Shown one piece after another: positions 17,742 to 27,006 of a DNA stretch of 64,000 bases. This stretch comes from Ulvibacterium sp965228935. GTDB lineage: Bacteria > Bacteroidota > Bacteroidia > Flavobacteriales > Flavobacteriaceae. Each line of letters starts with the position of its first letter. The first letter of the stretch is position 1. The stretch is taken from positions 372,001 through 436,000 of the forward strand of contig NZ_OZ245846.1 in assembly GCF_965228935.1 (NCBI RefSeq), read 5' to 3'. The notes beneath the pieces were generated by a model. The model was not told where the DNA came from, did no database searches, and saw only the letters and a list, made by a program, of their open reading frames with translations. A program made the position numbers and the translations under genes.

Positions 17742-17774
17742 AAAAAAGGCAGGGCAAATTGCTTCGCCCCACCT
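17742..17774 (-). terminator. Likely terminator of the uronate/sulfatase operon
   Basis: On the minus strand AGGTGGGGC, loop of about 14 nt, GCCCTGCCT and TTTTTTA form an imperfect 9-bp stem (7 of 9 pairs) with a T run. It lies just after the decayed dehydrogenase gene, at the end of the minus-strand polysaccharide operon. Confidence 0.55.
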
Positions 17775-17783
17775 ATAGAAAAA

Positions 17784-18001
17784 CTAAACTAACTCGGTAG
17801 TGGTCTGTAGGCCATGATTTTCGATATTTTCTAAATATTTGAGCCTGAATTGTAATTCAGGTATTTCCTCCATATTCCTTCCTAGGTTGATCTCTTAATT
17901 ACAACTTCCCTCAAATACTCAAAAGCAAAATTTGGATTATTACTCTGAGCTTTCTCCCTCAAATCTTCAACCGATTGATATCTGTCAATTGACCCTTCCA
18001 T
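17784..18001 (-). pseudogene. 5' relic of an alpha-hydroxy-acid (L-lactate type) dehydrogenase gene
   Basis: From ATG 18001 the frame gives RYQSVEDLREKAQSNNPNFA and FEYL, the usual N-terminus of FMN-dependent lactate/alpha-hydroxy-acid dehydrogenases (R-Y-x-S-V-E-D-L-R, FAFEYL-GGCNE). It then hits a frameshift and a TAA where Glu is expected. After shifting frame the match resumes: NLGRNMEEIPELQFRLKYLE, then TTTEL and a stop at 17784. About 72 codons of a normal 380 remain. The start lies 7 bp after the sulfatase stop, so it was once the last gene of the operon. It should be non-functional. Confidence 0.6.
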
Positions 18002-18008
18002 TATTCAC

Positions 18009-19634
18009 CTATTCACTTTCGTTTTTTGAATAATCAAAAATAAACTCCGAATCATATGATGGATTTCTTGGGAAGGTAAGTGGGGCACCGATATCCTTGG
18101 CCCATGACTCTATCATATTGTTTAACTCTTCAGTTTTTAAGGGTAAATCAACAACCAGATTATTTGTTTCATATGGGTCTTTTTCCAGATTATAAAGCTC
18201 TAAACTGTCATACTCAAGATAACGAATCAGTTTCCATTTTCCCTTTCTTATGGCGACTGCAGGAGTAAGTCTCCATGCAGGATAAGTGTCACTTGGTAAA
18301 GATTCGATTTCACTTTTTTGCTCTATTTCCCCATAGGATGTCAACCTCATTAGGTGCAAAATGTTATCCCTTTCATACCTCTTTCGATTATAGCTATCTA
18401 GGTAAACCGGCTCGTACCAGAAAAGGGGGCGTTCTTTAAATTTCCTGGGGGCATCAAAAAGCAAGGGAGTGATAGATTCCCCATCTTTTTCGCTTTTATT
18501 TTCATCTTGCTCTAGAATATCAACTATTGTTGGAAAAATATCGGTAGCCGCTACCGGAACATCTGATTCTGTATTGGGTTTAATTTTGCTCGGCCATTTT
18601 ATAATTAACGGAACCCTGATTCCACCTTCATACAAATTGCCTTTACTTCCACGCAACGGCAAATTGGAAGATGCCAGAGAGTATGCACCATTGTCAGATG
18701 AAAATATAACTAAAGTGTTTTCTGCCAACCCAGATGTCTCTAAAAAATCGAGGATCATACCTACATTAAAGTCAAGGTTTTCAACCATCGCCGCATAAAG
18801 AGGGTTTAAATCCTGATTCCCTTCAAAGCGTTTTTCGTATTTTCCAATCAAATCTTTTTTAGCCTGAATCGGGGTGTGAGGCGCAAAATGTGATAAATAG
18901 AGAAAAAAGGGATTATCCTTGTTTTGATTTATAAAATCAATGGCTTCTATTGTTAGGCGGTCTGTCAAATATTCCCCTGATGGCCCATTAGTGATGTCCG
19001 GATTATAATAGGGACTGAAATAACTTGCCGGTTTGCCAATCATATTTCCAGCAATGTTCACATCGAATCCATGAGCCCTAGGACCTGTTGGGCCTTTGCC
19101 TAAATGCCACTTACCAATGCTTGCTGTTATATAATTTTTTGATTTAAGATATTCTGCGATTGTGACCAATGAAGTATCCAGATAGTGCTTATTCTCGGGC
19201 ATCACATATTTTCTTGCTTCCTTTGGCCCCCTTTCACTGGAACCTGGAATGTAAACTTGATGTGCAGGAGTGTAGAGCCCCGTAATCAAGCTTGCCCTGC
19301 TCGGTGAACAAAAAGGAGCATTGGCGTAGGCGTTGTTGAAAACCATTCCCTGTTTGGAAAAATTATCAATTCGAGGCGTATCGTAATGTACATTTCCATT
19401 GTAACCAACATCCATGAATCCAAGGTCATCCGCATAAATAATTATAATATTGGGATGTTGGATAAATTCGGCATCCTTACATGAAAATGATAGGGCAACC
19501 AAAAAGAAAAATGTTGAAAGAACCTTGTAAGAATGATTTAAACTCCAATGACCATTGTTACCACTATTAGTTGAATCAACAACAAGGTTTTTTTGATTTT
19601 CAAAAAACAGTCTCATGCTTATTTTAAAATTCAC
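18009..19634 (-). CDS. Sulfatase of the formylglycine type, putative lipoprotein
   Basis: The 541-residue protein is an arylsulfatase-family enzyme (alkaline phosphatase fold). NIIIIYADDLGFMDVGY supplies two metal-binding Asp (D69, D70); CSPSRASLITG (C109-S-P-S-R) is the signature in which the Cys is turned into formylglycine. GKWHLGKGP and SSDNGAY are further family blocks. A hydrophobic stretch ends in FSC (C52), consistent with a lipoprotein, but it is preceded by about 35 unusual residues, so the start may lie further in or the leader may be atypical. It would remove sulfate esters from the glycan handled by this locus. It sits 14 bp after the mannonate dehydratase gene. The sulfated sugar position cannot be predicted. 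No sulfatase-maturating enzyme is in the window. Confidence 0.88.
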   Translation of the reverse strand: MNFKISMRLFFENQKNLVVDSTNSGNNGHWSLNHSYKVLSTFFFLVALSFSCKDAEFIQHPNIIIIYADDLGFMDVGYNGNVHYDTPRIDNFSKQGMVFNNAYANAPFCSPSRASLITGLYTPAHQVYIPGSSERGPKEARKYVMPENKHYLDTSLVTIAEYLKSKNYITASIGKWHLGKGPTGPRAHGFDVNIAGNMIGKPASYFSPYYNPDITNGPSGEYLTDRLTIEAIDFINQNKDNPFFLYLSHFAPHTPIQAKKDLIGKYEKRFEGNQDLNPLYAAMVENLDFNVGMILDFLETSGLAENTLVIFSSDNGAYSLASSNLPLRGSKGNLYEGGIRVPLIIKWPSKIKPNTESDVPVAATDIFPTIVDILEQDENKSEKDGESITPLLFDAPRKFKERPLFWYEPVYLDSYNRKRYERDNILHLMRLTSYGEIEQKSEIESLPSDTYPAWRLTPAVAIRKGKWKLIRYLEYDSLELYNLEKDPYETNNLVVDLPLKTEELNNMIESWAKDIGAPLTFPRNPSYDSEFIFDYSKNESE

Positions 19635-19648
19635 TTTGATTTATCAAA

Positions 19649-20641
19649 TTACTTTACTTCTATTCCAAGGCTCTCGCAAATCCCCTTCAGGTAGCCAATG
19701 GCAAAAACTTTTCCCATAACTTCATAACCGACGGACAAACCACCTCTAAAATCATTGTTATCTTCTCCAAACATAGTTGGAGCATGATCTGGCCTAAATG
19801 CCCCTTCAAAACCAAAGGACTTATAATGCTCGAACATTTTCCACATATCGGTAGGACCGTTATCATGAAAGGTCTCCCTGAATTTGGTGGAAGAACCCTC
19901 TACATCTCTAATGTGCAGAAAGAAAATCTTTTGTTTCTTCATCCACTTTTCGGAAATTTCCATAAAATCTCCTTGCATTAATTTGAATGTGGCCTGGCAA
20001 AATGTAATCCCGTTGGCGGGGCTTTTATATGTTTCTAATATTCTATCAAATGCATCAAAGGAAGTCAGAATTCTTCCTACACCTTTAAGAGGACTTAATG
20101 GTGGGTCGTCAGGGTGCAGTGCCATTTGTATTCCATTTTCTTCTGCCACAGGTAATATTGCTTCGAGGAAATATTCCAAGTTTTTCCAAAGTTTCTGTTC
20201 ACTTATTTGTAAATCGACAGAAACATCTTCATTTGTATTTCTTGAATCGAAACCACTGACGGTTGCTCCACCTCGTTCCGGGATGTCTATTTGAGTACGA
20301 AACCATCCTATTACCGCCATAAAATTGTAACAGAGTAGAGGAATATTTAATTGCCCCATATTACGAAGCATGGATTGATATTTTTCAATGTACTCGTCTC
20401 TGTTTGGCAATCCGAGTTTAATAGGATTCATATCAAATTGATCCCCTTCCAGACCATACAGTTGAAAACCAGCTTCATTAAACCGGTTTCTAACTGTTCT
20501 CAACGCATCCAAATTAAACGGGGCCGGTAATCCAGATAGTTCTGGGGCAGCCTTGGTGATGGCATAATTTATCCCAATCTGGCGGGCCAATGACCACTTT
20601 TGTGCATCGCATATAGGAGGAAGGAGCATTGTACACTTCAT
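19649..20641 (-). CDS. uxuA: Mannonate dehydratase
   Basis: The 330-residue protein belongs to the UxuA family of TIM-barrel, divalent-metal lyases that turn D-mannonate into 2-keto-3-deoxygluconate. Visible family blocks are YNFMAVIGWFRT, ALHPDDPPLSPLKGVGRI with the metal/substrate-binding HPDDPP, GITFCQATF, FLHIRDVEG and FRPDHAPTM. It is somewhat shorter than the enterobacterial enzyme (about 390 residues), as is common in Bacteroidota. It follows the RraA-family gene by 3 bp and precedes the sulfatase by 14 bp. With UxaC and the SDR mannonate oxidoreductase upstream it completes the route glucuronate, fructuronate, mannonate, KDG. Confidence 0.9.
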   Translation of the reverse strand: MKCTMLLPPICDAQKWSLARQIGINYAITKAAPELSGLPAPFNLDALRTVRNRFNEAGFQLYGLEGDQFDMNPIKLGLPNRDEYIEKYQSMLRNMGQLNIPLLCYNFMAVIGWFRTQIDIPERGGATVSGFDSRNTNEDVSVDLQISEQKLWKNLEYFLEAILPVAEENGIQMALHPDDPPLSPLKGVGRILTSFDAFDRILETYKSPANGITFCQATFKLMQGDFMEISEKWMKKQKIFFLHIRDVEGSSTKFRETFHDNGPTDMWKMFEHYKSFGFEGAFRPDHAPTMFGEDNNDFRGGLSVGYEVMGKVFAIGYLKGICESLGIEVK

Positions 20642-20644
20642 GGT

Positions 20645-21388
20645 CTAGAAATAACCTCCTTTTTTTGTGATGTCTTGGATGCTTTGACCTTCTTTTACCC
20701 ATCCAAAAATCTGTTTTTCATTCTCCTTGATTTCCTCGGCCCTTAGAAGGACATCATAGGCCAGATTTCGAGGAATGACCAATACACCGTCTATGTCGCC
20801 CATTACGATATCGCCCGGTTTAACGGTCACGTCGCCAATTTTCACTGGTATTTGATAATGGGTAATCAAGCATCGTCCCAAGCTTCCGTTTGAAATCCTA
20901 TATTCATAAAAAACTGGGAAATCAGCTTCCAAAATTTGATGTGTATCCCTAATTCCACCATCAATACATGCGGCCTTGACTTTCTTTCCTTTAGCTGTGG
21001 CTGTCATCACCCCTCCCCATAAGGTGGCTTTTTCATCGCGGCTGGTATCCCAAATCACGAACGCATTTTCATGCATATCGTCCAGCATTTCAGTGCGAAA
21101 TTCCATCTCGCCGCTAATTTTCACGTTAGGTGCGCTTTTTACGGTAAAAGCAAAACCGGCAACCGTTTTATATTCCCTCAAAGGTCTTATTCTTCCTGGT
21201 AAAGCTTGTTCTAAGAGACAAAACTCTCGTAGTACATCATTGACCGCTCCCGTATATAGTTCTTGGTATCGATTGAGGATTTCCTCATCGGAAATAGGAA
21301 ACTTCATATCGGGCACTACTTCACGTGATTCTATTAATTTTTCAAGGTTCATCATTCCAACTTCTTTCTTGAATTGATCTGTGCTCAT
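20645..21388 (-). CDS. RraA-family protein (possible pyruvate-type aldolase)
   Basis: The 247-residue protein has the RraA/HMG-aldolase fold: GFAFTVKSAP, WGGVMTATAKGKKVKAACID, the conserved GGIRDTHQI with the Arg-Asp pair used by the aldolase branch, and GDIVMGDIDGVLVIP. Family members either bind RNase E (RraA proper) or are class II pyruvate aldolases/oxaloacetate decarboxylases. The Arg-Asp pair and the location inside a uronate operon favour an enzymatic role. No KDG kinase or KDPG aldolase is present nearby, so a role in splitting a 2-keto-3-deoxy acid is possible, but this is inference. It starts directly at the stop of the GH39-like gene and ends 3 bp before uxuA. Confidence 0.8.
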   Translation of the reverse strand: MSTDQFKKEVGMMNLEKLIESREVVPDMKFPISDEEILNRYQELYTGAVNDVLREFCLLEQALPGRIRPLREYKTVAGFAFTVKSAPNVKISGEMEFRTEMLDDMHENAFVIWDTSRDEKATLWGGVMTATAKGKKVKAACIDGGIRDTHQILEADFPVFYEYRISNGSLGRCLITHYQIPVKIGDVTVKPGDIVMGDIDGVLVIPRNLAYDVLLRAEEIKENEKQIFGWVKEGQSIQDITKKGGYF

Positions 21389-22831
21389 CTACTGTTCTTT
21401 AAGATTAATTAAGGTTTTATCGGCTATCAGAATAGGTGAGTCATAAATCGGAATATTCTTAAAAGAATAAGCCGTTCCCATCTGATTCCAGTTCTTAGCC
21501 GGAATTTCAAAAACATCACCCGTTCTTAAGTCGATAAAAACAGGGGCTTCAAAGTTCCCTGCCGCAAACTCAATGTCAACGGATGAAGTATTATTTTTAT
21601 TTGTAGGTATTTCCCCATCTTTCCAAATAGCAACTGCTTGATTGTCAAAATGCTTACGTCTAAAACCAAAAACAGATATTGACGATTCACTAGAAAGGGA
21701 ATAGGGATAGTTTGGTATCCTCTCCAAAGTATTGTCAAAAATTGAAGTCACATTTTGATAAGAATAATAGGAAGGTTTTAGCGCGACAAAGTTTCTTTGC
21801 AAATCGGATTCTATTAATCCCTTAGTATTTCGTTTAGGTTTATCCATAAGTTCTTCATGATTATGGGTGTATACAATGTCAATAATTAGGAAGTAGCTGG
21901 ATGGTATATCCCTCCCCAAATCTCCCAACATTTTTCGAACTACCCATTTTGACTGGGACAGTTCAGTCCATTCGTAATTCCGAAGGGCATATACGTCTTG
22001 AAATTCGGAAGGGCATCCTAACTCCCCTTGTCTTATTTTAATGTGATCCGCATACTTCCGAATGATGGGATATATATCATTGTATTTTCGGTAAACATCG
22101 GATGGATTGTATGTGTAGCCGTGCAGAGTGATTTCATCCACCAAATGAAGTTTATTCTGTTCTTTTAAGGTTTTTAAAAATGTTTCAACGTAGTTTTGAC
22201 CCTTTTTGCCCAGACTAGCCTGGGACAGTGCGAATATTGTTGCATCTGGAATTTTAGCTTTAATATTTTCAGCAGTCCTTATGAAAAGATCAGCATATTG
22301 TTCTGGTGGGGTTTTATCTTTGTTATCCGGTTCATTCCAAACTTCCCAGAATTTAACTCTTCCTCTGTATCTTTTAACCATCGCATTTACCCATTCATCC
22401 CATGCTTGCAAGGCCTCTTCCGATGAGGGGAGTCCCGCACTTAGGTGAATTCCTCCACCCCCATCATATATTGGATTTCCATAGGACGTCTGCAGCCAAG
22501 GTTCAACACCTTGAGATAAAACAAAATCGATAACCCTATCAAGCCATTCAAAATCATATACCCCTTTCTCTTTTTCGCATTTTGCCCAACCAGCCTGTAA
22601 CCTTATCTTCTTGGCTCCTAAATCTTTTAAATAGTCTTTCCAACTGTCAAATTCAACTAAGTCACGATCCATCGTTTCTGCCCCGATTGACCAGTTATTT
22701 GAATAAATTTCCGTCGAACTTCTCGGGGATATTTCCCCAATTTTCTTGAAAGGAATTTTTAGGTCCGACTGGGCTTCTACCGACCCAGTAATGGTGAAAC
22801 AGAATGTTATGATTAAAAAACTATTTTTCAT
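21389..22831 (-). CDS. Secreted glycoside hydrolase, GH39-like
   Basis: The 480-residue protein has a signal peptide (ending SVEAQ, about 21) and a beta/alpha barrel of the GH-A clan. FWEVWNEPDN gives the acid/base Glu (E167, Asn-Glu motif) and RQGELGCPSE a plausible nucleophile (E270), about 103 residues later, as expected for GH39-like beta-xylosidases or alpha-L-iduronidase relatives. GAKKIRLQAGWAKCE and ITLHGYTYNP are further barrel elements. A C-terminal beta-domain follows. It probably releases xylose or a uronic acid from the locus glycan in the periplasm. Its stop abuts the RraA start. GH39 is the best guess; a neighbouring GH-A family cannot be excluded. Confidence 0.75.
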   Translation of the reverse strand: MKNSFLIITFCFTITGSVEAQSDLKIPFKKIGEISPRSSTEIYSNNWSIGAETMDRDLVEFDSWKDYLKDLGAKKIRLQAGWAKCEKEKGVYDFEWLDRVIDFVLSQGVEPWLQTSYGNPIYDGGGGIHLSAGLPSSEEALQAWDEWVNAMVKRYRGRVKFWEVWNEPDNKDKTPPEQYADLFIRTAENIKAKIPDATIFALSQASLGKKGQNYVETFLKTLKEQNKLHLVDEITLHGYTYNPSDVYRKYNDIYPIIRKYADHIKIRQGELGCPSEFQDVYALRNYEWTELSQSKWVVRKMLGDLGRDIPSSYFLIIDIVYTHNHEELMDKPKRNTKGLIESDLQRNFVALKPSYYSYQNVTSIFDNTLERIPNYPYSLSSESSISVFGFRRKHFDNQAVAIWKDGEIPTNKNNTSSVDIEFAAGNFEAPVFIDLRTGDVFEIPAKNWNQMGTAYSFKNIPIYDSPILIADKTLINLKEQ

Positions 22832-22849
22832 TCTCTCCTTAATTTTAAA

Positions 22850-23698
22850 TTATACTCCGGAACTTGCTGAAAAGCCACCATCGATTGGAATCGTTACCCC
22901 CGTAAGAAAATCAGATGATTCATCATCAATTAACCAGTTCATGCACCCTATAAGTTGATTTGGGGTCCCAAACTTTCTTTGTGGTGTGTGTGAAATGATA
23001 TTTTTCCCTCGTTGAGAAAGTTCTCCATTATCCATTGTCAATCTTTTCTTACTGTTTTCATTCAAAAAAAATCCGGGGGCAATTGCATTCACTCTAATGT
23101 TTGTTGGTGCAAGATAGACTGCTAGCCATTTGGTGAAGTTTTCTATTCCGGCTTTTGCCATACTGTAGGCAGCGACTCTAGTCAATGGCCTGTAGCTATT
23201 CATAGATGCAATATTTATGATAACCCCTCCGCCAACCGAAGCCATAGTTCTTCCAAAAACCTGTGAAGGAATAACCGTGCCCATAGTGTTTATTTCCAGG
23301 ACCCTGGAAAAGGCTCTCATATCCATATTAAAATACCCGTTGAATTCTTTGGATGATTTTTGGAGCTCGCGTTCTTCAAAAAAATCTGCTGACGTAATGG
23401 CATCAAAGTGGTTCCCGCCCGCCCCATTGATGAGCACCGTACAACTTCCCAATTCCTCCTTTATTTTCTGCCCAGCCTCTAAAACGGCATTTTGGTCGGT
23501 AACATCTATTGGTACGGAAATGGCTGTTCCATTTTGATTTTCAATCTCCTTTTGGATTCTTCTTAATTTTTCTAAAGTCCTCCCCAAAAGCGCGACTTTT
23601 ATTCCTTGTTTCGAAAGTTCGATTGCCATTTCCGAACAAAGGGTGCCACCTGCCCCCGTAACTACTGCTACTTTGTGTTTTCTTTTGCTGTTATTCAT
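22850..23698 (-). CDS. SDR-type D-mannonate oxidoreductase (fructuronate reductase)
   Basis: I choose ATG 23698 (MNNSKRKHKVAVVTGAGGTL), which overlaps the uxaC stop by 8 bp; upstream residues in the frame are read-through of uxaC DNA. The 282-residue protein is a short-chain dehydrogenase: VTGAGGTLCSEMA cofactor loop, INGAGGN, IINIASMNSY and the catalytic YSMAK (Tyr-x-x-x-Lys), then HTPQRKFGTPNQL and DGGFSASSGV. The long GGNHFDAITSADFFEE insertion and the C-terminal signature match the SDR mannonate oxidoreductases that replace UxuB in Bacteroidota uronate loci. It reduces D-fructuronate to D-mannonate with NAD(P)H. Its neighbours are uxaC before it and the GH39-like gene after it. Confidence 0.86.
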   Translation of the reverse strand: MNNSKRKHKVAVVTGAGGTLCSEMAIELSKQGIKVALLGRTLEKLRRIQKEIENQNGTAISVPIDVTDQNAVLEAGQKIKEELGSCTVLINGAGGNHFDAITSADFFEERELQKSSKEFNGYFNMDMRAFSRVLEINTMGTVIPSQVFGRTMASVGGGVIINIASMNSYRPLTRVAAYSMAKAGIENFTKWLAVYLAPTNIRVNAIAPGFFLNENSKKRLTMDNGELSQRGKNIISHTPQRKFGTPNQLIGCMNWLIDDESSDFLTGVTIPIDGGFSASSGV

Positions 23699-25100
23699 TA
23701 AAAAATCTTTTTTTACTATTCGCGTAACAAATATTTGTGATGAGTTCACTCACTAATTCATAATCGTTTGGGATATGACCTTTTTCAATCCATTTACCAA
23801 TAAGATTGCAGAGTATTCTTCGGAAATAATCATGTCGGGAAAATGACAAAAGACTACGTGAATCCGTTGTCATTCCAATGAAATGGAATAATAGGCTATA
23901 ATTGGACACAACAGTTAGGTGATTTTCTATGCCCCAAGCGTGATCATTGTACCACCAAGCTGGGCCAAATTGTATCTTCCCTTCTTTTCCATCTTCTGAA
24001 AAAGAACCCGTTAGTGTTCCAAATGACTCATTATCCGAAGGATTGAGAGTGTATAAAATAACATCGGGCAGATATCCCTCTCTTTCCAATTCATCGAGAA
24101 AAGAGCTTAGGCTCTCCATATTACAAGAATTTCCTATAGCCGCATAGCCTCCTGTATTTCCAGATAAATCCCGTAATCTTGAACTGGTTGTTCTCAAGGC
24201 ACCAATGTGCAACTGCATCACCCAGCCCATTTTCCCATATAGCTTACCCAAAAAGGCCAATAAGTAAGACCGAAGCTTTATGATCTCATCGGCGTTAAGT
24301 TTTTGATGCTGTTTCACTTGTTTAAAAAGACTCTCTGCTTCCTTTTTTAAAATCGGCTTATATGAAAACCCTGAATCCAGTGCATGATCCGAAAGTCTGC
24401 TTCCACATTCGGAAAAATATTTAATTCTTTTTTCCAAAGCCTGTTCAAGGCTCTCCAAATCAACTATTGAAACTCCAGTTAATCGGGCCAAAACATTTAA
24501 AAAAATTTGATAATTCGATGAATTGAAATCCATTAGACTATCTGCACGTAAGGAAGGGATAATTGGTAAGGAGCACTGATTTGATGCGGTGTTGTGTAGA
24601 CTTAAATCAGTAAGCCAATCATCGGAAGTACACAACCCTTCTATGTTCCACTTTCTTAAGATTGAACATGCTGAGAACTTGTCATCTTCGAGTTTTGAAT
24701 TGCATTGTTTCCAAATCCGCAATGCAGATTCCTCATTCAAAGGATCTTCGACATTAAAAACATGATTAAGCTCGTTGGTCGACCAATGGTAAAGAGGATT
24801 GCCAATGGTCTTTGGATGTGTAGCCGCCCAAGAATAAAACTTATCCCAATTCGTTGCATTTCCCGTTATCATACCCTCATCGATTCCATTAATACGCATG
24901 GCTCGATGTTTGTACGGATCATTCAAAACCCATAATTCAGCTATATCCGAGAACATATGGTTTTCAGATAAGTGTCCTATATTAATATGGTTGTGATAAT
25001 CTATGATCGGTAAATTAGAAGCAAAATCATGATAGAGTGATTTGGCATACGAATTTTCCAAAAGTAAATCACTGGTTAAGTAGGAGTTTTTTTTAATCAT
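23691..25100 (-). CDS. uxaC: Glucuronate isomerase
   Basis: The protein is UxaC, which interconverts D-glucuronate and D-fructuronate (or galacturonate and tagaturonate). IDYHNHIN provides the metal-binding His pair, WNIEGLCTSDDW is the classical TSDDP-like segment, and HIGALRTTSSR, AWWYNDH and TDSRSLLSFSRHDYFRR are further UxaC blocks. I prefer ATG 25100 (MIKKNSYLTSDLLLENSYAK) because it matches the usual UxaC start and overlaps the transporter stop by 8 bp (ATGATTAA), just as the next gene overlaps this one; ATG 25112 would add four residues. Length is then 469 residues, normal for the family. Cytoplasmic, first step of the uronate route. Confidence 0.93.
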   Translation of the reverse strand: MIKKNSYLTSDLLLENSYAKSLYHDFASNLPIIDYHNHINIGHLSENHMFSDIAELWVLNDPYKHRAMRINGIDEGMITGNATNWDKFYSWAATHPKTIGNPLYHWSTNELNHVFNVEDPLNEESALRIWKQCNSKLEDDKFSACSILRKWNIEGLCTSDDWLTDLSLHNTASNQCSLPIIPSLRADSLMDFNSSNYQIFLNVLARLTGVSIVDLESLEQALEKRIKYFSECGSRLSDHALDSGFSYKPILKKEAESLFKQVKQHQKLNADEIIKLRSYLLAFLGKLYGKMGWVMQLHIGALRTTSSRLRDLSGNTGGYAAIGNSCNMESLSSFLDELEREGYLPDVILYTLNPSDNESFGTLTGSFSEDGKEGKIQFGPAWWYNDHAWGIENHLTVVSNYSLLFHFIGMTTDSRSLLSFSRHDYFRRILCNLIGKWIEKGHIPNDYELVSELITNICYANSKKRFFNE

Positions 25101-26763
25101 GGCTTCGAACATTTAGATTTTTAATCGCATAGATTCTTAGGGTCACAGCGGAAAAAAAACAAATCAAACCAATTACAATGGCAATCTTACCGCTAGACAA
25201 ATCAATCGATGGAAAACTAATACCTATGAACAGTAAGCCAGACAAACCAATAGCTATTGCAAAAAGATTGGCCAAAGCCAATTGAAACCTAGGTTTAGCC
25301 TTTCCAATCTCACTGTTGGAGAGTGGAGTATTCAATTTTTTGAAAAAAGCATTTACCCGGTCGATGTAGGCCTTACTTGACGACAAAAGCAAACCTGAAA
25401 CAAAAAATACTCCGGAACAGCCAATAATTTGGAGAAAAGTGGACATCTCCCAGGATAAATTTTCCAAACTGTTGAAAACTAAACCTAGCGTGATTCCGGT
25501 CAAAACAGAGAAAAAAGCACCTGTTGAGTTTGTCTTTTTAAACAATAGTCCCAGAATCAAAGGAATCGCCGTTGGTATTGCAAATAATCCCGTCAACAAT
25601 TTATTGGCTTCAAAAGCACCCCCTAATTCTCCCATGTAAAATGACCCTAACACAACTATGGCACCAACCAATAAAATATTGATTCTGGCTACTGATATCA
25701 GTTCTTTTCCCGAAGCATTTGGATTTATCAATCTTTTGTAAATATCATTGGTCAATACGGCCGACATTACATTGAACTCTGAATTGAGAGAAGACATTGT
25801 CGCAGAGAACATAGCCGCAATCATTAGACCAAGTAGTCCTGCGGGCAACAAATGAACGGCTACTGCAACATAGGCTTGTTCCGGATTATCCAGGTTTGGG
25901 AGAATATCCACAGCAGCAATTGCAGGTAACAAGAATATTACTGGAAATAGGAACATCAGAAGAGCCGAGAAAAACCCCAGTTTTTTTGTGGCCGTCTCAT
26001 CTTTAACACTATAAAAACGCTGGATGAAAACCCAGTTGCCATTATATTTCAACAGAACCATCAAGTAATAAATAAACAGCCACAATGGTTGGCCTTTAGG
26101 GCCTGAAAACCAATTGAAATGTTCAGGATGCTTTTCTACTAGGGCGTAAAACCCTCCTGCGGCTTCAAGGGATAAAGGAACCAACAACACAGATGCAAAC
26201 AACAAAATGACAAATTGCAATGTATCCATGACAACTACCGACCACACTCCGCCGACTATAGTAAACAATATGGTTACAATGCCTGAAAAAACAATGGCCT
26301 CCAAAAAACTCAAGTCCGTTGCGGCTGTAAGAAAAATACCCATTGCATATTGCCTTACCATGTTGTCCAAAAAACGCATTCCTAAACCTATCCAGCTGAA
26401 TAGTTGTCTAATTTTATTATTGAATCGTGTCTCTAGGTATTCCACTGGGGTTAAAATTCTAGAGCGTATCCAGCGTTTTCCCATTACAAGTGCCGCAAAA
26501 ATAAATGGGGGGATGGTGCAGAATAAAACAATTATACCAACTATCCCATCCGAATAAGCAATACCTGCATACGCGACAAAAACAAAAGTGCTCAATGACC
26601 CCATAAAGTTGCTTATACCAGAAATGTTCCAAGGTATTATATTACCTCCCTTAAAGTATCCTTTGATATCCTTGATGAACCAACCAAAAAACAGTCCCAC
26701 ACTTGCCATGATAAGCAGATATAGAATAATTGCTACATAATCTAGGGTAGCTAATTTCTCCAT
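25093..26763 (-). CDS. Sodium:solute symporter (SSS family)
   Basis: The 556-residue protein has about 13 to 14 predicted membrane helices and the SSS pattern: YFKGGNIIPWNISGISNFMG near the N-terminus, TPVEYLETRFN, GGVWSVVVMDTLQF (Na+/substrate helix) and AMFSATMSSLNSEFNVMSAV. These transporters take up sugars, sugar acids or other small solutes with Na+. As the first gene of an operon whose next members are uxaC, an SDR and uxuA, it most likely imports a uronate monomer or a related short product from the periplasm. The start follows a 243-bp divergent promoter region shared with the AraC regulator. Substrate is inferred from context only. Confidence 0.87.
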   Translation of the reverse strand: MEKLATLDYVAIILYLLIMASVGLFFGWFIKDIKGYFKGGNIIPWNISGISNFMGSLSTFVFVAYAGIAYSDGIVGIIVLFCTIPPFIFAALVMGKRWIRSRILTPVEYLETRFNNKIRQLFSWIGLGMRFLDNMVRQYAMGIFLTAATDLSFLEAIVFSGIVTILFTIVGGVWSVVVMDTLQFVILLFASVLLVPLSLEAAGGFYALVEKHPEHFNWFSGPKGQPLWLFIYYLMVLLKYNGNWVFIQRFYSVKDETATKKLGFFSALLMFLFPVIFLLPAIAAVDILPNLDNPEQAYVAVAVHLLPAGLLGLMIAAMFSATMSSLNSEFNVMSAVLTNDIYKRLINPNASGKELISVARINILLVGAIVVLGSFYMGELGGAFEANKLLTGLFAIPTAIPLILGLLFKKTNSTGAFFSVLTGITLGLVFNSLENLSWEMSTFLQIIGCSGVFFVSGLLLSSSKAYIDRVNAFFKKLNTPLSNSEIGKAKPRFQLALANLFAIAIGLSGLLFIGISFPSIDLSSGKIAIVIGLICFFSAVTLRIYAIKNLNVRSHD

Positions 26764-26823
26764 GGGATTTTTCGATATTTTTGGTTAGCCTGTATTATTG
26801 CTTGGTTCCAACAATCTTATCAT

Positions 26824-26854
26824 ATTCACAGACTAAGCAAATCAAATTGTGAAT
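26824..26854. promoter_or_regulatory. Inverted repeat in the divergent uronate promoter region
   Basis: ATTCACA (26824-26830) and TGTGAAT (26848-26854) form perfect 7-bp arms with a 17-bp gap, between the SSS transporter start (26763) and the AraC start (27007). A consensus -7 element TACCTTTG lies at 26944-26951 in front of the AraC gene. The pair is a candidate operator for the uronate operon; the protein that binds it is unknown. Confidence 0.45.
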
Positions 26855-27006
26855 GATTCTCAGAATTTAAGCAGTTTACTTTTGCCATTTTCAACTATCA
26901 AAGTTAGTTTTTGCGATTTCTTTAGAATTACATTTTATTTGCATACCTTTGAACTATATTGACATTCTAAAACTATATAAGTCTATGTTTTGCAAATTTT
27001 TGAAGT

